This document shows positions 1 through 10,732 of a stretch of DNA of 64,000 bases, in pieces (the first letter of the stretch is position 1; each line of letters begins with the position of its first letter). The stretch is from Scalesia atractyloides (taxonomy: Eukaryota; Streptophyta; Magnoliopsida; Asterales; Asteraceae). Both the position numbers and the translations under genes were made by a program. Below the pieces are notes generated by a model. It did not search any database and was not told the DNA's origin. It saw only the letters and a program-made list of their open reading frames with translations. Where the stretch lies: the NCBI GenBank assembly GCA_947069175.1, contig CAMTDV010000002.1, positions 11,400,988 to 11,464,987 on the forward strand, given 5' to 3'.

Positions 1-294
1 AGTTACTACATGCCCGTCGCAGAACTTACTTTGATGAGATTTGAAAATTGCGACAAAATCTTTGAATAACAAAAGTATGAAGATGATTTGAATATATGAA
101 CATTGAAATATGTATGATGAATGTGTATGTAAGTATGTATGTTTGACTGTAAGTATAAACAAATGTGAAACAAATAAACATCATAAGTTTGTATGTAACC
201 ACCTAAAAAATTAAAATTTAGGCAACTATAGTATAGGCTCTAAGGGTCTAATAACCTATCCTATATCCCTATAGTCATGGCTCTGATACCAATC
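1..294 (-). mobile_element. 5' leader of chromovirus-like element C1 with tRNA-iMet primer site
   Basis: Directly after the LTR end at 295 (reading the minus strand) comes TTGGTATCAGAGCC. Its core at 279-291 is complementary to the 3' end of plant initiator tRNA-Met, the usual primer of many plant Ty1-copia and Ty3 chromovirus elements. The rest of the segment is AT-rich leader without a coding frame. The element body therefore continues beyond the left edge of the window. The primer site is seen directly; the lineage assignment comes from the related copy C3 (21302-23270). Confidence 0.8.
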
Positions 295-1224
295 TGTCAC
301 ACCCCGACCCGCAGCGGAAAAGGTGATCGGGGCATGATTGGGTTATCATCAAAGCTCATGACATTTATTATAACGTTTCATATTCATTATTACAAATTAA
401 ATGGAAACATACAATCATAATTACATCATGTCCTAAACATCATTCTAGACTTCATTGATTTCTTCTAAGGCATTTCCTAAGTTTCCTTGCTTCATCCAGT
501 TTACCTGTATCATGTGTAAAAATGGTTTTTGGATCAACAAAAAGTTGGCGAGTGAATCCTATGAAAAACATTTGAACAAGTTTATTTAATTGATTATAAA
601 ATAAAGTGCACAACCACATATGAGTAAATATAGATGTAAACTTATTCACAAAACACTTAATCATTAGATAATGCACATACATACAATAATGGATTGTTTT
701 GAGGCACGCGTTGCTCAACTCGTCTCCCACGAGGAACTGATGGGCCTAATGAATGATTTGCATATAACTTGACAATATGAAATACATAACTACAAACACT
801 ATACACAATCTAAGTTTAGATCACAATATGGTATGGCACAAGTTTAAGTAAACAAGTTAATTTTTAATGACACATGACACACCCCAAAACGTGTAATTAA
901 AAAGGGGAGTTGTAAGATTCACTCACATCGGGTGCGTTCGGTTGATGATGTTGAATACGCACAAAGTTGGATTAACCACGAGTGAAACTAACCTAGATAA
1001 TAACATAATGGTTTGGTAAATAAGGGGATTTTATTAATCAATTTTAGTAGGATGATTAGATATATTTTTGTGAGTTTAAGGCTATTTTCTAACCTTAAAA
1101 ATGTTATTTTTAAGTATTTTTAATTGATTTTTAAATAAAATAAATAAATAAAAATAATAAAAAATGTTGACTTTTTGCAACCGTTGACCGTTGACTTGTT
1201 GACCGGTCAGACTGTGTAATTGTG

Positions 1225-1802
1225 TGCGCCGGGTGAGGCTCGAACCCGAGACCTCCCGTTCGCGTGCACGCAGCTCTACCAACTGAGCTACGTGTCTAAC
1301 CCGAAATATTTCTGTTTTTAATTATATTTATACACTGATTGGATTAAACCGAAAATCATTCATTTTTAAAACGATTTTAATGCATCGAACCGGTGTTCTC
1401 CACAGGTCTCGAACCCGGGACCTGTGGTTTGGGTTAACACACAGTCCACCGCTGGACTGTGTGTCTAACTTGTTATATAATCTGATTTTTATTATACTTA
1501 TATACAAACTAAATAATTTCATTTCTGTCTTATATAAAAAGTTTGATAATTGTCCGGACCGGTGCGGTAGTCCGGACTCGAACTCGTGACGTGTGCTTAA
1601 ACGTTCACACAGTCCACCACTAGACTGTGTGTCTATCTTGGTTATTATTCCGGTTGTTATTAAACTTAACATCTTTATGAAATGAATCCGGTTCTGTTAA
1701 AAAAGGAACATTTTTATTAAGGCGAGAGTGCGTGGGACAAGATCGAACCCGGAACGTATGCGTGTTTAATTTGCACACAGTCCACCGCTGAACTGTGTGT
1801 CT
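1225..1802 (-). repeat. Tandem array of four tRNA-like units inside LTR C1
   Basis: Four modules lie at about 1225-1296, 1398-1466, 1562-1634 and 1729-1802, spaced 164-172 bp and all in LTR sense. The first has a tRNA-Lys-like D-arm (TAGCTCAGTTGGTAGAGC) and the B-box GGTTCGAGCC. The other three share a 10-bp hairpin around CACAGTCCAGCGGTGGACTG, which fits an A-box, followed about 40 nt later by a GTTCGA B-box-like element. Acceptor stems pair poorly, so these are tRNA-like relics or Pol III-type promoter modules rather than working tRNAs. The linkers are T-rich and similar to each other, which indicates tandem amplification. Confidence 0.75.
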
Positions 1803-2504
1803 AACCCGAGTTATATCTTGATTTAAATTAAACATATATACAACTGAAATTTCATCTTCTTCGTTGAACTTAACCAGAATCGGAGTCCGACGGGTTCGAC
1901 GATTTTAATCAAGTTCTTTTAGTGTGTTGCGCTTAATTACAGGTGAGATTAATAAAAGAACGAGAGATTAAGTGTAAGTACCGAACAGGGCTCCTCTGTT
2001 TCGCCGGCGAAACTCCGGTGACAGCAGATGATTCCAGCGACGTGTGTCTTGCGGCAGAGGGTCTTCAACGAGCTTGAGATGAATGTGGGTGGCTTCGGTA
2101 TGAGCTCTGGGGGTTCAGTAAGGCACAGAGGTGAAAGGTTCGGTTTTCCGGCGAGTTGCAGAAATTCTCCGGCGAGTGAAATTATGTTGGGAAAAAGTGT
2201 GATTGTGAGCGAAAAAGCTAACAGAGGTTAGAGGGGTATTTATAGGGCAGATCATCGACGTATTTAGTCCGTTTTCCGTCTTGATTCGTCGGTCAATAAG
2301 TTTTCTGGCGGTTATGACTTGCGTCGCGGGTTCAGGCGTCGGTTTTAACCGATGTAGTAGTTAATGTTTACGTTAAAACTGAAGAAACCGTCCAATCTTG
2401 GCGAGATAGTCGGGATTTCCGACGACTGCAATTAGGCGCGTCGGTTTTGAAATTGAGATTTATGTTATGAATTAATTGATTCCATTAATGAACAAGAAAC
2501 ACTA

Positions 2505-2582
2505 GTGGCGCAGTGGTTGGATGGTTGAGTGTTAAGGCGTTGTTGATTCTGGCTGACCCGGGTTCGAAACCCGGCAGCAACC
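2505..2582 (+). repeat. tRNA-like module antisense to LTR C1
   Basis: An A-box (TGGCGCAGTGG) is followed about 50 nt later by the perfect T-arm CCGGGTTCGAAACCCGG and then by CCTTTTATTTTT, which looks like a Pol III terminator. The length of about 78 nt and the long middle part resemble class II tRNAs (Leu/Ser). No clean 7-bp acceptor stem is visible. The same module is present in C2 (17640-17717) and C3 (21742-21825), so it belongs to the LTR family. Confidence 0.7.
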
Positions 2583-2765
2583 TTTTATTTTTAAACCACA
2601 ATTTTTAACAGTTTTTCAAAAATAAATTATATATTCCAATATACTTATTAATTATGTATCGTTTAAAATTAATTTGGGTATTAAATACGCAACGAAATTT
2701 TTAACTGATTGTTCGGTTAATAAACGGAGCGGGTTTGGTAAATCCGTTTTTTGACCGATGTTACA

Positions 2766-3018
2766 ATATCCATCCAAGAAACAATAATATTTTTGACCCG
2801 CTAACTTTTCAACTATTTGATCAATAAAAGGCAAAGGGAAATGGTCTTTAGAAGTTGTGGAATTCAACTTCCTACAATCAATACAAATACGCCTCCCGGT
2901 TACTGGCCGAGTGGCGACCTCTTCACCTGCGTCATTTGTGACGACTTGGATGCCTGCCTTTTTAAGAACCGTCTGTGTTGGGCTCACCCATTGGCTATCA
3001 GAAATGGGTTATCTTATA
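2766..3018 (-). pseudogene. Reverse transcriptase fragment of element A (distal part)
   Basis: The minus-strand frame gives typical Ty3-gypsy RT motifs: SDSQWVSPTQTVLKKAG, then a CIDCRKLN box (usually CIDYRKLN), KDHFPLPFIDQ and YYCFLDGY. An in-frame stop lies just downstream of 3018. The proximal RT part is at 9621-9750 and the two are separated by element B. The fragment ends at 2766, where the LTR of C1 begins, before the YVDD catalytic box, which is not in the window. It is a dead relic of the Athila/Tat type. Confidence 0.85.
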
Positions 3019-3023
3019 CCCGC
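3019..3023. repeat. Target-site duplication CCCGC, left copy of element B
   Basis: CCCGC lies directly outside the LTR end at 3024 and again at 9621-9625 outside the other end of element B. The reverse transcriptase of element A reads continuously across the joint if one copy is removed, so this is a 5-bp duplication made on insertion. Confidence 0.85.
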
Positions 3024-4390
3024 TGATCGGAGTGTCGCGCCCCGGTCAAAGATAATATTTATATACCCAAATTACCTTTAACAATGCATTAGTGGTAATA
3101 AGGGGTCGAACCACGAAGAGTTTGTGGTTTGTGTTTGGATGTGATTAATTTTCGATAAAAGTGTCACTTTATGAAGCTTGCTATTGTAATTGTTTAGTTT
3201 GGTTATTTGGTTTGAAAGAATGTCGGAATGGTCCGACGAATTTGATTTACTTATCTAATTACTAACTTAAAAAAATTGCATAAAACTATGTCACTTGATT
3301 AAAAACAATGGTTTGAGAACAAGGTTCACACCCGGTTCAACAAATGCAAAACCTAGGGTTACTACCAAATTTTACTTGATTCAATTGAATTTGTTGTTAA
3401 TGGTTTTGATATCACAAAGCTTAGGTGCCAATTTCTATCACGTATGTAACGGACCACAACACACTTTGTTACTTCGGACACATAATTCTTTTCGAAAGAT
3501 AAAGCATAAATACACAATCTTGTTTCACAAAGTCAGATTTTATAATCATTCGACAATTCGCAAATATAGTTCAAATGCAAGAAAATTATCAATCAATTCA
3601 AAACTACAAATCAATTTGTCATAAAATCAACCAAATTCACAAAGTAACCCTAAATCTTACAAATGTCTACACCGGGGTGAAACCTTCATAAATTAGCCGC
3701 TCATGGTGAACGGAACTTGATCAACAGAGATTTAAGCTTGATCACGAACATCTTGAAACCTTGAAGTGAAGATGATGGCGGTTAGGGTTTGGGATGAGAG
3801 ATGGAATTAGATGAAGGATGATGATGGTGATGATTAGGGTTATGGATATGGAGTGGGATAATCGATTCGAATGATGGGAATGGATTGGAAACAATGGGTG
3901 TTGATGATTGGGGTGTTCTTGGCTCCAAGATGTGTTTCAAAACTCCAAAAACTCGTAACTCCTCGCAGATGGGTGAACACCAACATTAAAAACCGTTCAA
4001 AATTGAATTTCAGCGACAACATAAAAGGAAAGGCGTCGCCGACGTCCTAATGGGGCGTCGCCGACGGCCTCTAGAACTTCGTGTTTTCCTCCGACGCCTT
4101 AATCCACTGTCTACAAACAATTTTTGCCGATGGGGTTATCTGGGGGCTATGCCGACGGTCCATATGGGCGTCGGCGACGGCCTCCCTAAATTGTGTTTTT
4201 CTATTTTCCCATTTTTCGCTCCCGGTTGATCCGTTTTCCACCCTGATGCTCCGAAACGCTCCCGGATAGCTCCTTAAACTTCGTAAATCAGCAAAATACA
4301 AATCCAATCAAAAGTAGGCTATTCGAAACTAAAAGTTATGTAAAACGTTAACTTAAACTCAATAAAAGCAACGGTTTCAACCACATATCA
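3024..4390 (-). mobile_element. 3' LTR of element B (1367 bp)
   Basis: On the minus strand the LTR begins TGATATGTGGTTG at 4390 and ends CCGATCA at 3024. It matches the LTR of element A (13544-14889) over its whole length with many substitutions and small indels, and it matches 9104-9620 over its first third. It holds several GC-rich blocks built on GTCGGCGACGG, unusual in this AT-rich region. Confidence 0.85.
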
Positions 4391-4403
4391 CATCCCCACA
4401 CTT
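4391..4403 (-). other. Polypurine tract of element B
   Basis: The minus strand reads AAGTGTGGGGATG directly before the 3' LTR. This is the position and composition expected of the plus-strand primer of an LTR retrotransposon, and it fixes the orientation of element B. The same arrangement precedes the LTR at 40406-41488. Confidence 0.75.
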
Positions 4404-6198
4404 GTCTTTTGCTTGTCCTCAAGTAAATCAGTCTTTCACTTTCACGTGGGTTGAACAAAGAACACACTTCCCATTCTCGAGATATGAGTTAAGGTCTAAT
4501 GTAATACTTAGTTCAAAAATTTTATCATTTTCAAATTATTTAACATTAATATGATGATCTCATATAAAAATGGTTATCAAGATTAACCTACCTTTAAAAC
4601 CCACATATCATACATATCCCTCACAATGTTCTCTCCATTCGGCTTATAATTTGGCTAATGAATAATACATTAGCACTTTTGATGTAAACACACAAACCGA
4701 TTAGAACATATACCCGCATAAGCTTGCAACTCAATCATTCTCCACCACTGAACACAAATATTAACACACAAGTAAAAAGGTCTTGAACGGGTTGTAACAA
4801 GGCTAGGCTAAGGGTATGGAATGAGATGTTTTGAAAGTGGCTAAGGTGATGAAAAAATTGATTTTTTTATTACATAATCACTATACTATCATAATTGACT
4901 ACAAAACAATAACTACAAGGCAAAAGTTTTCCGCCTTTATTCAACAACTATCTATACATGCATTTTTCTTTTCTTTTCTCAATTGTTTTTTTTTTCACAA
5001 TCTAAAATCAAGTTTTCATCACACGGGTTAAAATATAGAGTTCAAATGTCAAGGGCTAAATGGGTTGGTCAAATGAAAGGTTTAGGCTCAAAATTGGTGA
5101 CTAAGGGATTGATTTTTGGGTAAGGATATATAAATGGTGTAAAGTAAAAAGGTTTACCTAATGCCTTAATCATTCTTGTGCTCATATTCGGTCTATGGTC
5201 TCAAACGTATCAAAAGTTGCAAGTTCTACAACATGACTAATGGTCCACTCAACCAAAAATTTATATATGCGTATGTGATGTAAAAGTGGCTCAAAATCTC
5301 ACGTATATAAGGTATGGTATGCGATATGTATAAAGTACAAGTTTCTCAGGCGGATTATTCCCAAATAACCACCCGTTAAATACCCGTCATGTTATTTATT
5401 TGAACTTGACCATGACAAAAGACCACATGGGTTGTGCCATCCCTCATTAACTTAGTTACTTGTGCCTTTTAGATCGCTTTAAACAAAGACATTTTGAACA
5501 ATTTTTGAAATTTTTCCCTCATCCCCACACTTAAGGTCAACATTGTCCTCAATGTATAGTGTATAAATGAACGGGTCAAAATTGAACAACTTTTTCTCTC
5601 CACCCCCACACTTGAGATCAACATTGTCCTCAATGTGTGAAAATGGAGCTTTTAAAAACGCACAAGGGACTTGATACGACCGACTTTCCCAAAATTCCAC
5701 CTCGGAAAATAAAATAGAAAATACAATCCACTTATTAAGCAACATAGACCAAATCAAAACTAAAGGAAATGTATGCACCTAGTTTTCGCTCATTCCTCGT
5801 GTGCATTTCAACAAAATGGTTGATAAACGAACCCAATGCACCTACAAATTTCAATCTTCATGTAGAAGCAAGCTTCACACAACTAGAAAATTTTGTTAGT
5901 TATTTAGTTCTACCATTTTTATTAAAATAGTTACCAAGGCATATAATTTATTCAATTTTGATTTTGTGTAAAAGGAAAATTTTACAACAACAACCTAAGC
6001 TCACTTTCGTAGGAATCACGGTTGCATTTAGCGTATGCAACAAGCCCTTTTAAACCTTCCGATAGCTCGGAAGGACGAGTAGGTCTCGTGAGGGTTATCT
6101 AGGGAACACACCCACAAAATTCATTTAACTACTAACACGAATAGAAATAAAAACTAAAATGTACACAAAAATTACAACAACAAAGAAAACATACCGGC
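4404..6198 (-). other. Non-coding 3' part of element B
   Basis: There is no coding frame. Two further polypurine-like blocks, CCCCACACTT followed by CAACATTGTCCTCAATGT, lie at about 5521-5557 and 5602-5638 on the plus strand and resemble the true tract at 4391-4403. Long non-coding stretches between the last ORF and the polypurine tract are common in Athila/Tat elements. Confidence 0.55.
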
Positions 6199-8035
6199 TC
6201 ATCGCTGGTATCGCTCATTCGGATCCACTGGTGGGTATGGCTGATAGGGATATCCGGTGAGGGCTGACATCATATCGTGAAAATCGTCAAGTGGCCCCCT
6301 TTCACATTCAGCCGGCGCTGGGAACTGCGGTGGGATAAAACTGGAGCCAACGGCTTCGGGCCAGTGCGGAGATAGATCAGAAGGCCTAGTGGGAAGCGGT
6401 AGGTTCTCGTAAGATACCCAAGGCGCGCGCTCTTGATATGGACAACCTGCTTCCCAATCTTGGTGGTGGCGCTCTTGATCATGCAAATGTTTGACGTTAT
6501 TTACCGCCATCTGTTGCGCCACCGACATAGTATGCCATTGGTGGTCTTCCATCGCGTTTTGTTCAGCATGCAACCTATCTTGCTACACTTGTCTTCGAGA
6601 CACTTCTTGTGCCTGATACAAGTCTTGTCTCTCCATAAACGCCTGTTGAGCAGCCCACTACTCCTGCTGTCTCTCCCAATAATCTTGCTCTTTTACTCGA
6701 TGAGCAACATCTTCATCCCAATGGGCCTGCTGTTGGGCCCCCCAATCTTGTTCCCATTGTCGCCTCCGCTGTTCATATTCCCGATTCTCCCCAATACACG
6801 CAGAGACGTTGTCATAAACGTCTTGCTGTCCCCGGTTGTAGTTGGGGTATCCGGGTTTTGTTGGTTCGGAATGAAAGTAGCCACCCCGGAAGAGATTTCT
6901 CGATGTGGTCGGGTGTATCTTTGACGAGGCCCCCTTGGACCTTGAGGCTTATCTTCCTCTTCTTCATCCACCATCTCTTCTTCTCTTGCAGACTCTTGAG
7001 CTACACTTGGGTCGGCAAACTGAAACCGATGCCCCTGATCGTCGGTGACGGTGTATTGGTGGCCGTACACCTGAATTTGGATCTTCCAATGTTGCTTCAT
7101 CGATGTGAAGCAAATCTGATCCACCGGTTTTAACACCCACAACAAATCAATTGGCAACTTGTTTTGTTGCACTATCATCGCGCTAATAAGTCATACATAT
7201 GGTATCATCTTTCGAGTGTACGACTCACGCGTGTCCCAAGTGTTGATCATGACTAGTCCGAGGCCTTTACCTTCCCTCGGTCGCCAAACCTGACCATTAT
7301 ATTCTCAAGAGAAAGGGCTGAAGAATCTTTCCTTCAACCGACAATTGACTTTGAAGAGCGGCCCCACCATCCGAATAGGGCAAAACCGATTCTACCATTC
7401 CTTCAGGATCCAAGGTATTGACCTTATTATCCAAAAAATGGTCAATAGTGTAGTAGTCATACTCATTGACCCCTAACGAATCGAACCGAGCGATACAATT
7501 CATTGTCTCGAAAGACATCACCATCTGCCCTACCAGTGTCACCCACCAACTGCCATGTACTCGGCGAGCCATCCTTATTCACGAACCTGAGCGAGGCCAA
7601 CCACTCGCAAACAGCAGCCAAGTATACTCGTGGTGTGATATCCTCACACCAATCCAAAACTCTTTCCCAACCGATCCTTTCAAACATTTGAACAATCCCT
7701 ATCGTTCTAAACTCCTCTACATTCAATGTGCACTCCGGCATAATCCGTTCCGGGATCGTTGTTTGCACCCCGTTAACCATCTTCCATTTCCACAACCTAA
7801 CCTCCAACCGCCTATCGTTAAACCTTGAGAGAGGTCGTCATTTATTACTCTCCCAAAGTTCACCGACACTACTATCCCGAATCCTTTCCCATGTCCAATC
7901 TTGCATGAATATGCGATCATCATTATCTTCCAACCTAGTCAACTGCTCCCACTTCCTTGCTATTTACCCCGATGATGACCCGGCTCCAGAAGAGGAACCT
8001 TGACCCGAAACCTTGCTACGTTTTCGGCTTGCCAT
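6199..8035 (-). pseudogene. Broken retroelement ORF of element B (post-pol or Athila ORF1-like)
   Basis: The ORF starts at 8035 with MASRKRSKVSGQGSSSG, a low-complexity lead. It then runs through at least two stops and several frameshifts. Recognisable stretches include RIGWERVLDWCEDITPRVY and VCEWLASLRF (about 7560-7700), RFDSLGVNEYDYYTIDHFL (about 7430-7490) and an acidic stretch rich in Glu and Asp (about 6940-6990). The overall pattern resembles the large plant ORFs of unknown function carried by Athila-type elements, not gag or polymerase. I infer this from general resemblance and am unsure of the exact family. The 3' end near 6199 is Pro/Gln/Tyr-rich. Confidence 0.5.
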
Positions 8036-9103
8036 ATCTACAAAACACAAAGCAAAGAAGCAATTAAACATGGTGAATCTCGACATCTAAATCCTCACTT
8101 AAAATTCAAGCCAAATGTACTTCTTGAGCATATCACACAATGTTGACACGTAACTTAATTGGTTAGACAATTATCCAGTTTAAATCTTCTAAATTTGTGC
8201 AGTTTTACCAACCTTTAAATTCAAGTTCTATGTTTGTAATCCTAAACATATAACAATTCATGCTTAAACAAGATTTAACATTGTGTGTATGCCCAAACAT
8301 GCAACTTAAACAATTCATGCTCATTACCTAACTATGTTGCATGTTCAATCCCACCCAAATCACCCGTATACTCGAATTCAAGCAATTACTCATACAATGA
8401 TATCATAATAACCTACTCTTAAACCTAGATTTAAAATTTCGGAAGAAAATCACATACCATATGGAATCCAAGCTCAAATTTAAGTAAAAATCGTACCTTT
8501 ATGTTGCTTAAACACTTAGAACTTCAAAGAAATATAATGCACTATGCAGAACACTCTTTCTCCAAAAACCCGAATTTTGATCTTCACTAATCTTGCAAAT
8601 ACGCAAGAATTAAAGGAAACCGTGTTAGGGGTTTTGTTTTTTGTGAAAAAACACACGAAATAGGCTCAAGAATCAAGTGATTTGGTTGACGATTGAAGAA
8701 GATATGAAGGCTTGAAGATTAGGGTTCTTGGTGTTGAAGATGAAGAAGATGAAGAAGGTGTGGAGAAAGAGCAGGGTATTGGGTTGTTTTTAAAGAGGTA
8801 TTGGTTGGTTGTGGTTAATCCGGGTTGAATTTGTGGCTAAAAACATGTTCGGGTCGCGTTTCGGTGGGTTAAAAAGTGTTTGGGTCTGACAATTTGCGTC
8901 AAAATCAAACCAGCGTCGGCAGACAAACCAGGGGCCGTCGCCGACGCCCCCTAGGCCGTCGCCAACGCCCTCTTAAAAAACCAAAAGGGTCCGACGGCTT
9001 AACCCACTGTATATGAGCAATTTCACCCGACGGTACAAACTGGAAGCCGTCGGCGACGGTCAGGAGACCCGTCGCCGACGCCCCTTCAAAACCTTTTTTT
9101 TGG
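8036..9103 (-). other. Leader region upstream of the element B ORF
   Basis: It is non-coding. Its distal part (about 8923-9090) is an old, diverged copy of the GC-rich block of the LTR (compare 4020-4180 and 14550-14700), with CCGACGGCTTAACCCACTGT as anchor. After it comes a pyrimidine-rich stretch with CTCTTTCTCCACACC and an ACCCTAA motif, as in plant 5' leaders. This could be an internal promoter for the ORF at 8035; that is inference. Confidence 0.4.
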
Positions 9104-9620
9104 ATGAAGGATGATGATGGTGATGATTAGAGTTATGGATATGGAGTGGGATAATCGATTCGAATGATGGAAATGGATTGGAAACAATGGGTGTTGATGA
9201 TTGGGGTGTTCTTGGCTCCAAGATGTGTTTCAAAACTCCAAAAACTCATAACTCCTCGCAAATGGGTCAACACAAACATTAAAAACCATTCAAAATTGAA
9301 TTTCACCGACAGCATAAAAGGAAAGGCATCGCCGACGGCCTCTAGAACTTCGTGTTTTCCTCCGATGCCTTAATCCACTGTCTACGAACAATTTTTGCCC
9401 ATCGGCGACGCCCCCCTAAATTGTCTTATTCTGTTTTCCCATTTTTCGCTCCCGGTTGATCCGTTTTCCGCCCCGATGCTCCGAAACGCTCCCGAATAGC
9501 TCCTTAAACTTCGTAAACCTGAAAATACAAATCCAATCAAAAGTAGGCTATTCGAAACTAAACGTTACGTAAGACGTTAACTTAAACTCAATAAAAGCAA
9601 TGGTTTTCAACCACGTATCA
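9104..9620 (-). mobile_element. Truncated 5' LTR of element B
   Basis: It begins TGATACGTGGTTGAAAACC at 9620 (minus strand) and matches the first third of the 3' LTR (about 3805-4390), then ends at about 9104 in a T-run. The remaining roughly 800 bp of the LTR and the primer site are missing. Compared with the 3' LTR it also has an internal deletion of several dozen bases in the GC-rich part. Confidence 0.75.
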
Positions 9621-10172
9621 CCCGCATCTAGCCACTTTAGCACCTCCTTCTTGACCACTTCTCTCATGTTCGGATTTAGTCTCCGTTGTGTGTCACGAGA
9701 AGGCGTGCTTCCATCCTCAGTGATGATCTTGTGCATCACTACTGAAGGACTAATCCCCTTTCAAATCCGCAATGGTCCACCCAATAGCAGCTCTATGGAT
9801 GACCAACACACTCATCAGCTTCTTCTCTTGCTCCCCGGTCAAATCTGCCACAATGATGACCGGTAGCATGTTGCCCTCACCCTCATAAGCATACTTCAGA
9901 TGCTTGGGCAACACCTTCAGCTCAACAGTAGGAGGTTCCACCAATGACGGCTTCAGTTTGGTGTCAATCTTCATGGGAAGACTTTCCACTTGGTGTGTCC
10001 AAGGTGGTCTTCCTTCCCTTACCGCCATTACCTCTATTTTCCTCTCCTCCTTATCCATGCTTCGATTTGTCTCTGATTGCAACCTGTCAAACATAAAGCA
10101 CTCCTCTATTGTGTTTTCCTCCTCGACACCCATATCGCAAAGAGGTATACACTCGTCAACGACGTCCGCCAT
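9621..10172 (-). pseudogene. Protease-RT linker and proximal RT of element A
   Basis: A frame from 10172 holds PPTVELKVLPKHLKYAYEGE and VIIVADLTGEQEKKLMSVL, the stretch that precedes the RT domain in Athila/Tat polyproteins. A frame change near 9750 leads to STPSRDTQRRLNPNMREVV and KKEVLKWLDAG, the RT fingers entry. The coding sequence stops at 9621, where element B begins, and continues at 3018. Confidence 0.8.
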
Positions 10173-10182
10173 ATAGCATTCA

Positions 10183-10646
10183 TCATTGACTAGAGGATCC
10201 GTTAATCCAGAAAAAAATGTTTAACCGCAACCGACGGTTACCGAAAGTCATATCGACCGTTCCCGGTTTGCAATTTATTTGAGCATTTGATGTAGCCAAA
10301 AACGATCGACCCAAAATAACCGTGGGTTGCTTGGTAAGGTCCAATGAAACATAATCAAGCACAAGAAAGTCCACCGATAGTAAAAGTCGTCAACCTTGAC
10401 AATTACATCTGTGACTATTCCACGGGGTAGTTTAGGAGTTAAATTGGCTAACACTACGGTAGTGTTTGCCGCTCTAAGTGGACCAAACTCATATTGGTCA
10501 TATAAACTACCCGAAAAAATACTCACACTAGCCCCAAGGTCCAAAAGTGCCCTTGTCATTTTAAATTCTCCAACTTGAATGGAGATGATAGGCGCCCCTA
10601 GATCTTGTAACTTAGGTGGAAGTGCACCCGAAAGAATCGAACTCAC
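10183..10646 (-). pseudogene. Retroviral-type aspartic protease of element A
   Basis: The catalytic loop reads ALLDLGASVSIF (about 10520-10560), with the usual D-S/T-G written as D-L-G, a variant that is frequent in these relics. Downstream stand PTVILGRSFLATSNA (the conserved ILGRPFL-type flap-proximal motif) and a CKPGTVDMTFG stretch, reached only after a frameshift near 10375. The domain order gag, protease, RT fits Ty3-gypsy. Confidence 0.8.
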
Positions 10647-10732
10647 GTTTTCAGTTAAATCAAGTTTCTTAGAAAGTTATGAGTTCGCTTTTGGGTACAC
10701 AAATCTTTCAAGTACTTAGCATAGGATGGAAC

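Larger units (their letters stand above)
295..2765 (-). mobile_element. Long 5' LTR of element C1 (2471 bp)
   Basis: On the minus strand the LTR begins TGTAACATCGG at 2765 and ends GGGTCGGGGTGTGACA at 295, followed by a tRNA-iMet primer site. The same termini bound C2 (15186-17902) and C3 (21557-23270). It was inserted into the reverse transcriptase of element A, whose coding sequence stops exactly at 2766. Compared with C3 it has an additional block of tandem tRNA-like units (1225-1802), and it lacks the 63-bp repeats seen in C2 and C3. Confidence 0.85.
3024..9620 (-). mobile_element. Element B: Athila-like deletion derivative inserted in element A
   Basis: It is bounded by LTR ends at 3024 and 9620 and by the duplication CCCGC. 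From its 5' end it has a truncated LTR (about 9104-9620), a leader (8036-9103), a broken ORF (6199-8035), a long 3' untranslated part (4404-6198), a polypurine tract and a full 3' LTR. No primer site, gag, protease or polymerase was found, so it cannot move without help. It probably arose by loss of everything between the 5' LTR and a downstream ORF, either before insertion or after it. Confidence 0.75.

Noticed and set aside
1225..1296. Functional tRNA-Lys gene
   Set aside because: D-arm and B-box match, but acceptor and T-stems pair poorly and it is part of a repeated LTR array.
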